DNA from: Gigaspora rosea
Lineage: Eukaryota > Glomeromycota > Glomeromycetes > Diversisporales > Gigasporaceae
Direction: 5' to 3'
Length of the DNA stretch: 64,000 bases
Assembly: GCA_003550325.1 (NCBI GenBank)
Contig: QKWP01001957.1
Coordinates: forward strand, 1 to 64,000
Shown piece after piece: positions 23,601 to 35,731 of this stretch. Within the stretch, counting starts at the first letter, position 1, and each line of letters opens with the position of its first letter. The translations under genes and the position numbers were made by a program. Under the pieces are notes generated by a model. The model searched no databases, was not told where the DNA came from, and was given only the letters and a program-made list of their open reading frames with translations.

Positions 23601-24310
23601 GAACAAAGAGAAGCTAATGCAGCATAATAATATGAATATGTTATTCATATTTTTCTTTACATCACAATTTTTGCCTCTTGTTTATTACTAATCACTCCAT
23701 TTTACCTTTGCATTGAATTACGACATTTTTAATGCTTTATTGTTATACACGTAACTCTGGTTATACGACATCTGGATATAACGACAACATAGTAAAATCT
23801 TTCTATACCGACATTTTTTTTTAAAAATTTAATATAAAATGTCGGTATAACTCACTGTATCGACATTTTGAATTTTTTTACTAATGAACCAAAAATGTCG
23901 ATATAACCAGAGTAGCGTGTATATACTTCGATTAACTTTAGTAATGTAGATTTAAACATCTCCAAATACGCAATCAAGTTCTCTTTGTGTCAATGACTGT
24001 CATGTGATACATAAGTACCCCATTATAGTTTGAACAATCTAATCTTACCATGTTCCGACAAACTACTCCATTTACTGCATTTCAAATTGCATCAAAGATT
24101 CATAATTAATAAATAAACATTAATAGTTAAGATTTTTATGTCTATAATTATATGTCACTCTATAAAAAAAAGTTATTTTTTGTGTCCTGCATATTAGACA
24201 AATTAACTGCATACAAACATTATAATTTTGAACCAAAATCTATTGATTATTGTTGGCACATTTTTTGTATAATACTATAGCACGGACGTAAGGATGTGCC
24301 TAACTACTAG
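20671..24310 (+). mobile_element. Helitron-like unit, 3.64 kb, flanked head to tail
   Basis: It starts TCTATATTATAAAAG and ends with the hairpin GCACGGACGTAAGGATGTGC, CTAACTA and CTAG. Both ends touch neighbouring units with no spacer. It contains the hAT-like element 21154-22865. A second 5'-type start (TCTAATATTACTAAAG, 22936) suggests a nested copy. There is no Rep/helicase ORF, so it is non-autonomous. Small open stretches inside are AT-rich and unsupported. Confidence 0.6.
21154..22865. mobile_element. hAT-like element, 1.7 kb
   Basis: 15-bp inverted ends TAGTGTTCAGACCCG are flanked by gttcatat and gttcacgt (21146-21153 and 22866-22873; 6 of 8, both differences transitions). The interior is full of GGGTGACCCGNGGG-type motifs on both strands. 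It also contains a GGCGAAA-rich stretch (22295-22400). No transposase. Confidence 0.7.
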
Positions 24311-24725
24311 TCTATATTATAAAAGTTATAAAGTGTCCGTCCTCTTAAAGCAATCTGATTGGTTGAATTTGGGTACCGTGATCAGGATCGTCATCTTACA
24401 TTTTTGATCCTCCTGCACTTACTTTTTTGATACTCCTAAATGTACCCCCAAAATTTTATTACTTTTTTGAGACACGGCGTTTTTAAAAAAGTCACATGAC
24501 TGCTGCGATTAAAATCGATCAATGGAATTGCAGGTAAGATTCTAATAAAAGGATTAAAGTTTTTTTAATTGGAACTAATTTTTTTATTATGTCATTATTA
24601 TTTGAATTTCTAATAAGAGTTGCAGAGATGAAAATTGCCATTCCAATAGTAGTAAACACATCAAAATTGGCTTAGTGTATCACGAGATATGAGTAAAAAA
24701 TTTTCGCGAATTTTTAGTTTTTTTA
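24311..24725 (+). mobile_element. Helitron-like 5' end running into palindrome centre
   Basis: It starts TCTATATTATAAAAGTT directly after the CTAG at 24310. It carries the conserved 5' block (GTGTCCGTCC, CTGATTGG, GAATTTGGGTACC) and is cut by the axis of the palindrome. Confidence 0.55.
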
Positions 24726-25139
24726 AAAAACTTTAAAAATTCGCGAAAATTTTTTACTCATATCTCATGATACACTAAGCCAATTTTGATGTGTTTACTA
24801 CTATTGGAATGGCAATTTTCATCTCTGCAACTCTTATTAGAAATTCAAATAATAATGACATAATAAAAAAATTAGTTCCAATTAAAAAAACTTTAATCCT
24901 TTTATTAGAATCTTACCTGCAATTCCATTGATCGATTTTAATCGCAGCAGTCATGTGACTTTTTTAAAAACGCCGTGTCTCAAAAAAGTAATAAAATTTT
25001 GGGGGTACATTTAGGAGTATCAAAAAAGTAAGTGCAGGAGGATCAAAAATGTAAGATGACGATCCTGATCACGGTACCCAAATTCAACCAATCAGATTGC
25101 TTTAAGAGGACGGACACTTTATAACTTTTATAATATAGA
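24726..25139 (-). mobile_element. Mirror copy of Helitron-like 5' end
   Basis: Reverse complement of 24311-24724 in the right arm. Confidence 0.55.
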
Positions 25140-28100
25140 CTAGTAGTTAGGCACATCCTTACGTCCGTGCTATAGTATTATACAAAAAATGTGCCAACAA
25201 TAATCAATAGATTTTGGTTCAAAATTATAATGTTTGTATGCAGTTAATTTGTCTAATATGCAGGACACAAAAAATAACTTTTTTTTATAGAGTGACATAT
25301 AATTATAGACATAAAAATCTTAACTATTAATGTTTATTTATTAATTATGAATCTTTGATGCAATTTGAAATGCAGTAAATGGAGTAGTTTGTCGGAACAT
25401 GGTAAGATTAGATTGTTCAAACTATAATGGGGTACTTATGTATCACATGACAGTCATTGACACAAAGAGAACTTGATTGCGTATTTGGAGATGTTTAAAT
25501 CTACATTACTAAAGTTAATCGAAGTATATACACGCTACTCTGGTTATATCGACATTTTTGGTTCATTAGTAAAAAAATTCAAAATGTCGATACAATGAGT
25601 TATACCGACATTTTATATTAAATTTTTAAAAAAAAATGTCGGTATAGAAAGATTTTACTATGTTGTCGTTATATCCAGATGTCGTATAACCAGAGTTACG
25701 TGTATAACAATAAAGCATTAAAAATGTCGTAATTCAATGCAAAGGTAAAATGGAGTGATTAGTAATAAACAAGAGGCAAAAATTGTGATGTAAAGAAAAA
25801 TATGAATAACATATTCATATTATTATGCTGCATTAGCTTCTCTTTGTTCTTGACTTGTGGCTCTATGGCATAGCATATGAAATGGAATATTTTTGGTAAA
25901 AAAAAAGGTTAATTCGAAAGTTGTAAGATTAAAAAAAATTTTCGTGACTTTATCTATATTACTAAATTTTAGCAGTTTTGATTGAAAATTGTAAATGCGA
26001 TTACAAACATCATATATATATATAATATATATATATTGACTACGCGAACAATGCTCATAGTATATAGTAATATATTGACTGCGCAAACAATACTCATAGT
26101 GAATGAAGAATTGATATAACATAACACAAACAGGAAACATCAAAACAAATATTCAATTCGAATAAATTGCTTATTTTTTAAAATTAAATATAAGAGTCAC
26201 CTTTCGGTTTTGACGAATAAAAATATCTTGTGTAAATTTGTTATATAATTCGCAAACAAAAAACTATCTTTGGCAGCGTATAAATTTTAGGGTTGTATTA
26301 ATAGTATAGTATTATCTGCAGAATCAATTATAGAAACTCCTACTGTTAAGTAAAATTCTAACTTATAGGTTTTTTTGAACTCAGATAATAGGGACGGTCA
26401 CATGTAGATTACCTGATGTAAGACAAAGGATGATCATCATGATTATGGTACCCAAATTCAACCAATCAGAATGCTTTAAGTGGACGGACACTTTATAACT
26501 TTAGTAATATTAGAAGATAAGAATATAGATATATTGACTACGTGGACAATATAGATATATAGATATAGATATTGTTACGTGAACTAGTGTTCAGACCCGA
26601 GTGATACTCACCTGGGTCGCCCACGGGTGGGCGGGTGACCTGGGTAGAATTATGGCCCACTTGGGTGGTCAAACTGCGGGTCACCCGTGGGTTACTTACA
26701 TGGGTGACACGGTTATGAACTATATATATAGTAGTGTTCTGACCCGTCATGAAAATCACACTGGTGAACACTAATGAAGCAGACATTTCTCAGGGTAGTG
26801 ACTACTTATGGCATTATGGCTATGACGTATAAGTTGTACTACCCTGAGGTTATATTGCTGTTAGGTAAGTGCAGTAAGTGAGGTAGTGTGTCATGAGTGA
26901 TGATCAAAACTATTATGGCTTATGTGTAACTAGTTTTAAATAAATTAAAATAGTTTTGGCTACATGTATAAACCACATACTGTGTTTAAAAAATACGTCT
27001 GCTCATCAGAATATCTCAACTTTTAGAAGTAATGGGTCTTATTTTTCGTCAGAAGTTTCATCTTTTACCAGGGGCTTTACTTTTCACCAAGGGTTTCGCC
27101 TTTTACTAGGATTTCGTGGCTTCGCATTTGGGTTTCGTCTTTCGCCATTTATGAAGATAGTTTCATCTAACAATTGTAAAAGTAAATAAGTATTTATGAA
27201 TACCTGTAAGTATTTACTAACTATGATTTTCTATTTTTCAATTCCACCTCATCTTTATACTCACCACCAAATTTAGGCAAATAAATGATTAGATAATGGT
27301 AAGTAAGTATTTATGAATAAATACCTTATAATTTATTTTCTGATTTTAATTCCACTGATTAACAAATTGTCTTTATACTCACAGATTAAATTAGGGTGAA
27401 TGAAATGATTTAAAGGAATTGGATAATGATAGATATAAAGATTTATAAGCATTAAATCTATCTTTTATATGATAATAAATACAATATTGCTTTAATGAGA
27501 GATAAGTCAAGATTATAAGGATCTGTATGCGCAAAATTTGTTTATTGCTGAATATGTATTCGTCAAGGTCGTAAGACTATTCTGGAAGTTTATAACGTCT
27601 GCTTTTTTCAAAGAAATACAATAACATGATGAAATTATTCTATCAATCTTATGCTTTTATATATCGAACATGCCGAAATCAAAAACTTATCGAATTCGGC
27701 CAAATTATTATGAGAACAGTTGTAACGGGATTCTATATTATCAGGCAGGTTTGTGAATATCAGGAATTTGGCTATGATAAATTCGCATTATACAGTTATA
27801 CAAATAAAATAATCTATCAGACAATTTGTCCCTAAATTTATATAGCGCTTATGCAGTCGACATATGGCATATAGCATTTATATTACTTATAGCACTTATA
27901 CGGTATGCGGCACTTCTACTTATATGGCAAATGTGCTGTATTACTGTAATATTTTTGCTGAGATAGCTATCTCCAAGATTTATAAATGTCTGCATCACTA
28001 CTAAATACTAGGCAGTAGAAAAAATTCTACCACGGGTAGTAACATGGGTCACCCGAGTGATAAAAAAATTTTATAGTCAAAAAAGTATAAATTGCATAAA

Positions 28101-28779
28101 ACGACTGTAAAATGTCTTTTTTTTTTTTTAGAAAGACAATAAAATTATTTTATTACTTGGATGACCTGTGTTACTACTCGCGGGTTACTCATGTTACTAC
28201 CCGCAGATGACCCGTGTAGAATTTTTAACTATCTAGTGTTCACCCAGGTCACCTGGGTAACCTGAGTTGGGATTTTCATGACGGGTCTGAACACTAATAT
28301 GAACAATGCTCATAAGAATATTAGAACATAATACAAAGTAATACAAATGAACAAAATAAAACAAACATTTGTCTTGTAAAAAATATCTTACTTTTTTTTA
28401 TATTTAATATAAGAGTAACCTCTAGGTTATTAAAAAATAGTTCTTGTAAACGTTTATTATATTATTTACAACTATATATAACTCTCTTTCGCACCAATAT
28501 AAATTTAATAGCTGCATTAATAATAGTTAACTGTTTGGGTATCTATGAATTATTAATTTGTATTATTTTTCTTTGTCATAGTAAATGTGGGTCGTATAAC
28601 AGTTGTTTTACGCCATGTAATAACAGAAAAATAAAATAAATCCATTATTGAATGTTCCGCATCCAATAACAGCATATTTGGCTTTGAATTTAATGTGCTT
28701 GACAACCTGAGACCCTTCGGGGCCCAAGTTAGCACAATACTTTAAGCGGACAGACACTTTATAACTTTTATAATATAGA
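25140..28779 (-). mobile_element. Mirror copy of the 3.64-kb Helitron-like unit
   Basis: Reverse complement of 20671-24310, including the hAT-like element (here 26585-28296). Its 5' TC end at 28779 abuts the CTAG 3' end of the next minus-strand unit at 28780. Confidence 0.6.
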
Positions 28780-30039
28780 CTAGTAGTTAGGCACATCCTT
28801 ATGTCCATGCTAAAGTAGTTATACAAAAAAAATGCAGTAAATACCGAATAAGTATAAAATTGTATTTACATAAATAAAAAATATAGAAATATTAAAATTT
28901 TTTAGGTGGCAAAAAACTTAATAATAATAACAGGCTTAATGGTTTACACCCATAATAATTAGATTTTAGATGCAAATAATGTACTGGACACAGGATCACA
29001 GAAAAATATCAGTATGATTTGGCAAAAATATCTATCGTTATAGTCAAAAATAACGATTTATATTGATATGTCCAATAAGAATTTAAAGATTTGATGTAAT
29101 ATTAAGAAAGTTAACAGAAATTTTGTTTGTTGATTGTCTATATTTTCGAAATCTGCTGACAGTTTAGGTTGGCAAATTTATATTGCCCGCCCAAATTATA
29201 TTTTTAATTTGGCCCGAAATGGTGTAGTTATTAGTGTTCCACACAGATTGGATCTGACAGATATTTTCAAGGATCCGGATTCGATCTGAAAACTCAGATC
29301 GGGTCCAAATATGGATCCGGATCTGTGTTTAAATAGACGGATTCTCAAATCCAGCTCGGTCTGACGCTTTTATATATAACGGATCGGATCTCTGTGTGGA
29401 TCTGAATTTGACAATCTTAAAAATCGTGGATCCGATCTGGATCCGTCAGCAGATCTGGATTGAATCCGGATCTTTGGATCCATTTTGCGGAACACTAGTA
29501 GTTATCCAGCAACCTTATATGATCATAAAATGCATAAACATGATTTTAGCTAACAACTCCCTACCAATCATAATTATAAATTGCTGGATAACACCAATAT
29601 TGGGCAAATTGTCGAATATAGTTAATTTGGCAAATGCTTGGCTACACATGCCACAGAGCGGCACGTGATCATTTGCCAAATTAATGTTATTTGTCAATTT
29701 TTGTCTAATATTGTATACATATATAATACGCCAAAATAGATTCCGAATACAGTATTTGATTTTTTGAACTCAGATAATAGGGATGGCACTTGGTGCAAGA
29801 CAAATGATGATCCTGATCATGGTACCCAAATTCGACCAATCAGATTGCTTTAAGCGGACAGACAGTTATTATATTTGATTTTTTGAACTCAGATAATAGG
29901 GAAAACTACATGTAGATCAGTAGATCATCTGATGTAATACAAAGGATGATCATTATGATCACGATACCTGAATTCAACCAATCAGAATGCTTTAAGCAAG
30001 CAGACACTTTATAACTTTAGTAATATTAGATTAGATAGA
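28780..30039 (-). mobile_element. Helitron-like unit, 1.26 kb, outside the left-arm copy
   Basis: On the minus strand it starts TCTATCTAATCTAATATTA at 30039 and ends with the hairpin and CTAG at 28780. Its 3' part (28784-29700) is closely similar to 30044-30760, the 3' part of the adjacent unit. It carries an hAT-like MITE at 29232-29497. Only the part up to 29110 is in the palindrome; the rest shows that the right arm continues into real flanking sequence. Confidence 0.6.
29232..29497. mobile_element. hAT-like MITE with GGATCCGGA motif array
   Basis: Ends TAGTGTTCC and complement are flanked by the exact repeat gtagttat (29224-29231 and 29498-29505). The empty site is seen in the neighbouring repeat copy near 30485. 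Many GGATCCGGATCTG-like motifs occur on both strands, a likely array of transposase-binding sites. Confidence 0.85.
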
Positions 30040-30900
30040 CTAGTAGTTAGGTACGTCCTTACGTCTGTGCTATAGTAGTTATACAAAAAAATACAGTAAA
30101 TACTGGATAAGTATAAAATTGTGTTTATAAAATAAAAAATATAGAAATATTAAAATTTTTTAGATGGCAAAATTTTAATAATAACAGGCTTAATAATTTA
30201 CACCAATAATAATTAGATTTCAGGTGCAAATAATGTACTGGACACAGGGTCACAAAAAAATATTGGTATGATTTAGCAAAAATATCTATCGATATAGTCA
30301 AAAATAATGATTTATATCAATATGCCCATGATTGTCCAATAAGAATTTAAAGATTTGATGTAATATTAAGAAACGTTAACAGAAATTTTGTTTGTTGATT
30401 GTCTATATTTTCAAACCTACTAACATTTAGGTTGGCAAATTTATATTGCCTGCCCAAATTATATTTTTAATTTGGCCCGAAATGGTATAGATATCCAGAA
30501 AACTTATATAATCATGAAATGATTTCTTCTTGTTATTTTTTCATGTATTACAATGTAAACATGTTTATTTAAATTAAAACTTAGCTAACAACTCCCTACC
30601 AATCATAATTATAAATTGTTTGATAACACCAATATTGGGCAAATTGTCGAATAAAGTACAGTTAATTTGGCAAATGATTGGCTATACATGCCGCAGAGCA
30701 GTACAGATCATTTGCCAAATTACTGTTATTCGATAATATTTTTCATATATCTAACTGGGCCAATAGAATTTAGACAGATTTCCATTATCCGAATTCTATT
30801 CATGCCAACCCTGCAAATATTTATCAAATCATAACTGCAATATTTAAATTTTAATTATTTGTTGCCAAATTTTAGCTACTAAAGTTGCAATTCTTAAAAA
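30040..30900 (-). mobile_element. Helitron-like 3' part, third minus-strand unit
   Basis: On the minus strand it ends at 30040 with GCACAGACGTAAGGACGTAC, CTAACTA and CTAG, immediately before the TC start of the next unit. Homology with 28784-29700 continues to about 30760. Its 5' limit is not clear. Confidence 0.5.
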
Positions 30901-31189
30901 TTGAGTTTTTTAATTTCTAACATTAAAAAAAAATATAAAACTTAAATATAATCAATATGTAAATGTGTATGTATTCTCATGGCAGAACCAAATATTCAGG
31001 GTTTCAGACAAGGTTTCAGAGTTTCAGATGAGGTTTTGGTGGTTATAATCCAAAACCTGAAACTTTCAAATTTGGCAAAAAAGGTTTTGGTGCCCCCAAA
31101 TACACTTATGCTTTTCAATATTTTTTTCTTTTGCGCAAAAACCTTTGAAGTATTTTATTTTGAAATGGCATTTTTAAAACTATCAACAA

Positions 31190-31780
31190 CCCTGGGTCAA
31201 ATAGTGCAGTGGTTAGTGCTCTGGGGTCGTATTCGCAAGGTCGCCAGTTTGAGTCCAGTGGATAGCAAAAACCGTGTTGGGATGATGAATAGAAAGGAAC
31301 TACAATGAGGAACCGCACTTCTTTACTATTTACGAAAAAGATACTACAATGGTAAGAGTTGTATGACATAGCCACTAAGGTCATACGGCATCCAGAAAAG
31401 GAAAAAATCTAACAAGAAACATCGTAAAAATAAGGGATATATACTATAAAAGGAAAAGAAAAATGTTAAAAGGGGTGCCCAACAATACTAAACTGTCTAA
31501 AAATGGAAAGTAGCTCCCGAGGCAAATAAAAAATGGCTGACCTATACAGCGCATCAGTGGAATATGTAGTTTCTTAAAGCTAGCTAAAATCCGCGAGGTA
31601 TGGGCACTAGAGTGTGGTGGGCTTGCTGGATTCAGTCAGGAAAAATGGACGATAGGAGGGGGTATAATTTAGCTAGAAAACCCCTAATATATACATGTAA
31701 TGTAATGTAAGATCCAAAATATATAATAAAGTATACTACTGAGCGTCTCCAAAAGAGAGTTATAAAAAAAACAAATTGAC
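31190..31780 (+). mobile_element. SINE-like retroposon with tRNA-type head
   Basis: A Pol III type promoter is visible: A-box-like TAGTGCAGTGG (31202-31212) and B-box-like AGTTTGAGTCC (31246-31256), spaced as in a tRNA. A GC-richer body of about 450 bp follows, then an AT-rich end with an A run near 31766. No clear TSD. The head cannot fold into a convincing functional tRNA. The open stretch overlapping it (30979-31308) is not a gene. Confidence 0.5.
31202..31256 (+). promoter_or_regulatory. Internal Pol III A and B boxes
   Basis: Matches to the A-box (TRGCNNAGYGG) and B-box (GGTTCRANTCC) consensuses, partly degenerate. Confidence 0.45.
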
Positions 31781-32225
31781 AAAATCAAACTTAAAATTGG
31801 TTAGTTTGAATTCACATTATTACCTTAAATTCAATGCCAAGATTCTTTTGCTATACATTTAATATTTAATTATTCTCATCTATCTATTTATTTTATTAAA
31901 TATAGATTGAATTGTTATAACTAGTGTTATAAATTCAAAAAATTTTTATTCATGCAAACGCAAAAAAAAATGTACAAAAAAAATTTATATGCGCATTATA
32001 TATATGGGGAGCCCTAATATATGCACAACTTTAAATCTATGTGCACTGCGCCTATCAATTTACATCACTAGTTATGACCTATTTAAAGATCTAAACTGAA
32101 TTTGCCTTCAGAATATATTCAAACCCAATCATTGCTTAGAAGTTTTTTTTTATATTTTTTAATATAATTTCTTGATAATAGCTAAATGGTATTTAAATTT
32201 TATCTTCATTAATAATAAATAATAT

Positions 32226-32558
32226 GGGTGCGGACAATAGAAATAGCACTTTTTTATATATATCTTATTTTGAGATAATCAAGTTTAATCATTTGTTTTG
32301 ATTTTCAGACTGATCCAGGATTAATCAAATTTTACGATTTTGATTAGTTAAAGGTAGCATATGACTATTAGGTAATCACGTGTTGTGCTGTCTTTCTGCA
32401 AACTTGTGTAGTTTTTCTTTTATAATTTTGAATTTTTATTATGCATATAGACTTTACTTTATAGTTGAAAAGTGTTAATCATGTCAAAATTTATAGAATC
32501 TTATAAAAACTCATTTTTTAAAAAATTGTAAAAATGGGCTGTTTTAATTAACTACACC
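32226..32558. mobile_element. Diverged copy of the 911-1247 MITE
   Basis: It is colinear with 911-1247: GGGTGC start, GAGATAAT.AAGTTTAATC, TTTGTTTTGATTTTC, GACTGATCC, and a final AAAATGGGC near the right end. The inverted ends are eroded. It is an older insertion than the first copy. Confidence 0.75.
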
Positions 32559-33449
32559 ATATATATCTTTAATGACTTGAAATAACCTTCCTCCAAGTCC
32601 ATTAAGCAGAATTAGCAGGACAGAAAAATCATATTATTTTGATTAGTAACATAACATAGTTGGGAATAATTTTAGTTCCATTTATGATATTATTATATTA
32701 TAGCACAAAAATAGAGCAATTTAAGTGCTCTAGCATATTACAATACATAATATATTCTTCTGGAAATGCAATATTTGTTTATTGAGAAGATTGTGAAACT
32801 ATAAAAAACTTGAACACGTCAAGCTCCAATTGAACAGAATCTTCTCGACTAGCAGTGTCTGGTATTCAGAGTTATAGTTTTGTACTTAATTATATTGTAT
32901 ATCAATAGTTCACCAGATATACTTCAAATATTATGCTTGAAAAGGTTTGGTTTATTATTTCTATTACTTTTGATTGATTATTATTGTTCTTGTATTGTTA
33001 TTATAGTACTATATAATCATATTTAGCCTACGTTAGAAAATATTCTCCCATTACTATTTGATCATAGAACAGTTTTTATATATAAACTTCAAGCAAGTAG
33101 ATCTTTTTATATGGCTAATATGTAGCATGTAACTAAAAATATTAATAGCGAAACAGATCATTTGACACATCTATTGTCTGATAGACAGCTTATTAGTAAA
33201 TTATCTATAATATCTTTTTGAGGCAAAAAGTTTATTTTTAAATAACATTGTCAAATAGCATGTTTCAGTTTTGATAGGATCAAACAATAAGCTAGACAAT
33301 ATTATAATAGATTTTAAGATAAGAGGAGTAACAAAAATCAGGTGATTTTTTAAAGAAGAAGGGGAGGACCCTGAAATATACATAGATAGATCAGGTATTA
33401 GTTTGCTTATTTTTAAAAATTTTTATGCAAATCTTTTTTATTTTTAGTA

Positions 33450-33762
33450 CCATATATTCCCGAAAATAAGCAACCATTTTTGGCCAAAAAACTACACGAA
33501 AAAATGAGGGGTTGCTTATTTTCGAAATATTGAGTTTTTTGAAAAAATTGAAAAACGTACTAATAAAAAGTTGTCCAAATAACATCAAGTTTCTAAAAGT
33601 GTATTTTTATGCGCTGAACAACTTTAATTAATCGACTTTTGAAGTTTACTTAGTAGAAAAAAAAAATTTATATGTAGCAACTGCTGACACATTTTTTTAG
33701 ATTTTTGAAAAAAAACAGAGAGTTGCTTATTTTAGGGGTTGCTTATTTTCAGGAATATACGG
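33450..33762. mobile_element. Tc1/mariner-type MITE, TA target site
   Basis: 27-bp inverted ends CC(G/A)TATATTCC(C/T)GAAAATAAG are flanked by TA on both sides (33448-33449 and 33763-33764), as expected for Tc1/mariner. Extra GGTTGCTTATTTT copies lie inside. The AT-rich flanks are themselves similar to each other. Confidence 0.8.
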
Positions 33763-34720
33763 TAATTTTTTGCTTATTTTTGAGATTTTTTGCAGATCTT
33801 TCTATTTTTAGTAATTTTATAATTAATCTGACCTATTTATGTATATTTTGGGGTTCTGGAAGAGGGTAAAAAATGTTGAAATAGTATAGAAATTATATTT
33901 AGGAACTTGACCAAATTTATATTAAAAAGAGGTAGGCCTCTAATAAAAAATAATCAGATGATTAATGATATGGCCCTAATCTAATGAGTTTAATGCATAT
34001 TTGTTAAATCTTTTATGATAAATAATGCAGAATAAACCCTCAATAAATTAAAACAATTACAATTATAATACCAATAATTCATTAGATCAATAAAAAATAT
34101 TAAATAAAGGATTTGATTAAATTTAGCGACTCTACACAGAGTAAATACATACTTTTATTAGTATTTAGCATAGAAATATGCTTGGAATTATTTGCTGCAT
34201 ATAGACAAAAAAGTAAAGGACAATAAATTTTTTATTCTATTACTTCTTTTGCTTTGGAGTTACAAATTAATATATTTTATTTAGATTATAATCATAACGT
34301 TTACCTTTTTCTATTAACTTAGCTCAATTCAATCAAATTTTGATTCTTTATGGATACCCTGATTTTTCATTTATGGTTTTTGATACCTGAAATTTGAATG
34401 ATCAAGTTCTACAATTTTAAGTGGTGGACCTAATAATCCTCTAGAACATTTTACTTCAATTCTAATTGGGACATTTATTTTTATCACTTTTAGTGCAGCT
34501 AGTAAATTAGTAACATTTGTTTCAAGAAACATAGATTGAAAGTATACTATTATTAAATTATAAATTTAAATCTAAAATTCAATATCAAATATTTACCTTT
34601 TTAAATTTCAGAGAGACGAAATAGCATAAATAGTACAAATAATGTTTTTCTTTTTGATATAAGTCAAAAAAATAATTATGAATAAGTTACAAATTATAAT
34701 TCTATAAAAATGTTCTAGTC

Positions 34721-35716
34721 ATAGGTGTGGTGACTTAGGGAAGTTAGTAAGTTGTTACCCCCAAGTGGCAGGTCTAGGGTTCAAATCCCACTGACGATGC
34801 TTTGGAAAATAGATCTGTGTTCCGGTAACTGTTTCATATCGATTGGATAGGTACATTACCTGTAGTCCTTGGTTACTATCTTGAATGGGAGCTTTCGGGT
34901 GAAGTTGTGTCTTGTGATACAAACAAATCCAAGGAACTGAGAAAACAGAAACCCATTTGGCAAGACAGATAGCAAAGATCTTTAACGGTGCTACCAAAAC
35001 TGGAATATTGGACCGGAGCCAAAAAACTGAACATTGACCTTAGGGACAAGATCTACCAACCTGGCTGCCGGATTAAATACCAGAGAAAAAGGATCTATAC
35101 CATAGAAGTAGATAACAGAGGAGAAAAACCATAATGGCACCTAATGCCGAGTAGATCAACCCTTCTGGGCCAACTAGATTGGAAGTCTAGAAAAATGGTG
35201 AAGAGCCAGTATGAAAGTAATAGTGGGTACTGGGGTTGGAGCAAACTTTATAAGGGCAGAAGTAGGTAATGGTAGTGGTTGGGTATCTTCTAACTGCAAG
35301 TTGTTCGCCTTGATGAATATGTAAGTTACCAAAGAGTAGGTGAATACATAGTAGAACAGGTACCACTTTACCAAGTTTCCTGTTAAGGATAAACTGAATT
35401 GTATCTTTAGGTATAAGAAGGAGTCCTAAGGGACCTTACAAAAAGAGACCCAAGTGGCTGAACTGACCACATAGGTAATGCAGTCATCTGGTGAATCAGT
35501 TGAAAGTCTAGGTGGGAAACTGAAGATTAGAGGGTTTAAATAGGCAATTCCCATAGTTGGGTTGCAGGTATAGTATCTAGTGTGGAACCTTCAGGCAGAC
35601 TACTTAAATTAGATACCAAAAGTGTACGTGTGGCTAGTTGTACTCTCATCCATGTAGAATCCAGATGCATAAACTGAATAAAGTATATGCCCCAAAACAG
35701 GCACTTTGAAATCGAA
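34721..35716 (+). mobile_element. Long tRNA-headed retroposon, copy 1 (about 1 kb)
   Basis: It starts with a tRNA-like head: A-box TGGTGACTTAGG (34728-34739) and exact B-box GGTTCAAATCC (34778-34788). A body of about 900 bp follows, closely similar to 39031-40061, with a short A tail. The 15-bp direct repeat aaaaatgttctagtc flanks it (34706-34720 and 35717-35731), a typical LINE-mobilised TSD. No ORF is shared between the copies, so it looks like a non-coding, SINE-type element of unusual length. Confidence 0.8.
34728..34788 (+). promoter_or_regulatory. Pol III A and B boxes of long SINE copy 1
   Basis: An A-box-like and a perfect B-box motif 38 bases apart; the head resembles a leucine-type tRNA with a long variable region. 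Confidence 0.6.
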
Positions 35717-35731
35717 AAAAATGTTCTAGTC

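Larger units (their letters stand above)
20340..29110. repeat. 8.77-kb near-perfect palindrome
   Basis: The two 4.4-kb arms are reverse complements about position 24725 (paired coordinates sum to 49450). There is essentially no spacer. Every open stretch checked in one arm recurs exactly in the other. The few differences I saw are within about 55 bp of the centre: three adjacent positions at 24717-24719 and a C/T near 24673. The left arm begins precisely after the single N at 20339. The right arm runs on into 29111 without a break. Confidence 0.95.

Noticed and set aside
30979..31308. 109-residue plus-strand open stretch
   Set aside because: Spans AT-rich DNA and the SINE-like head; no conserved features.
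34728..34800. tRNA gene
   Set aside because: A and B boxes are present, but the acceptor and anticodon stems do not pair convincingly, and the segment is the head of a 1-kb repeat with TSDs.
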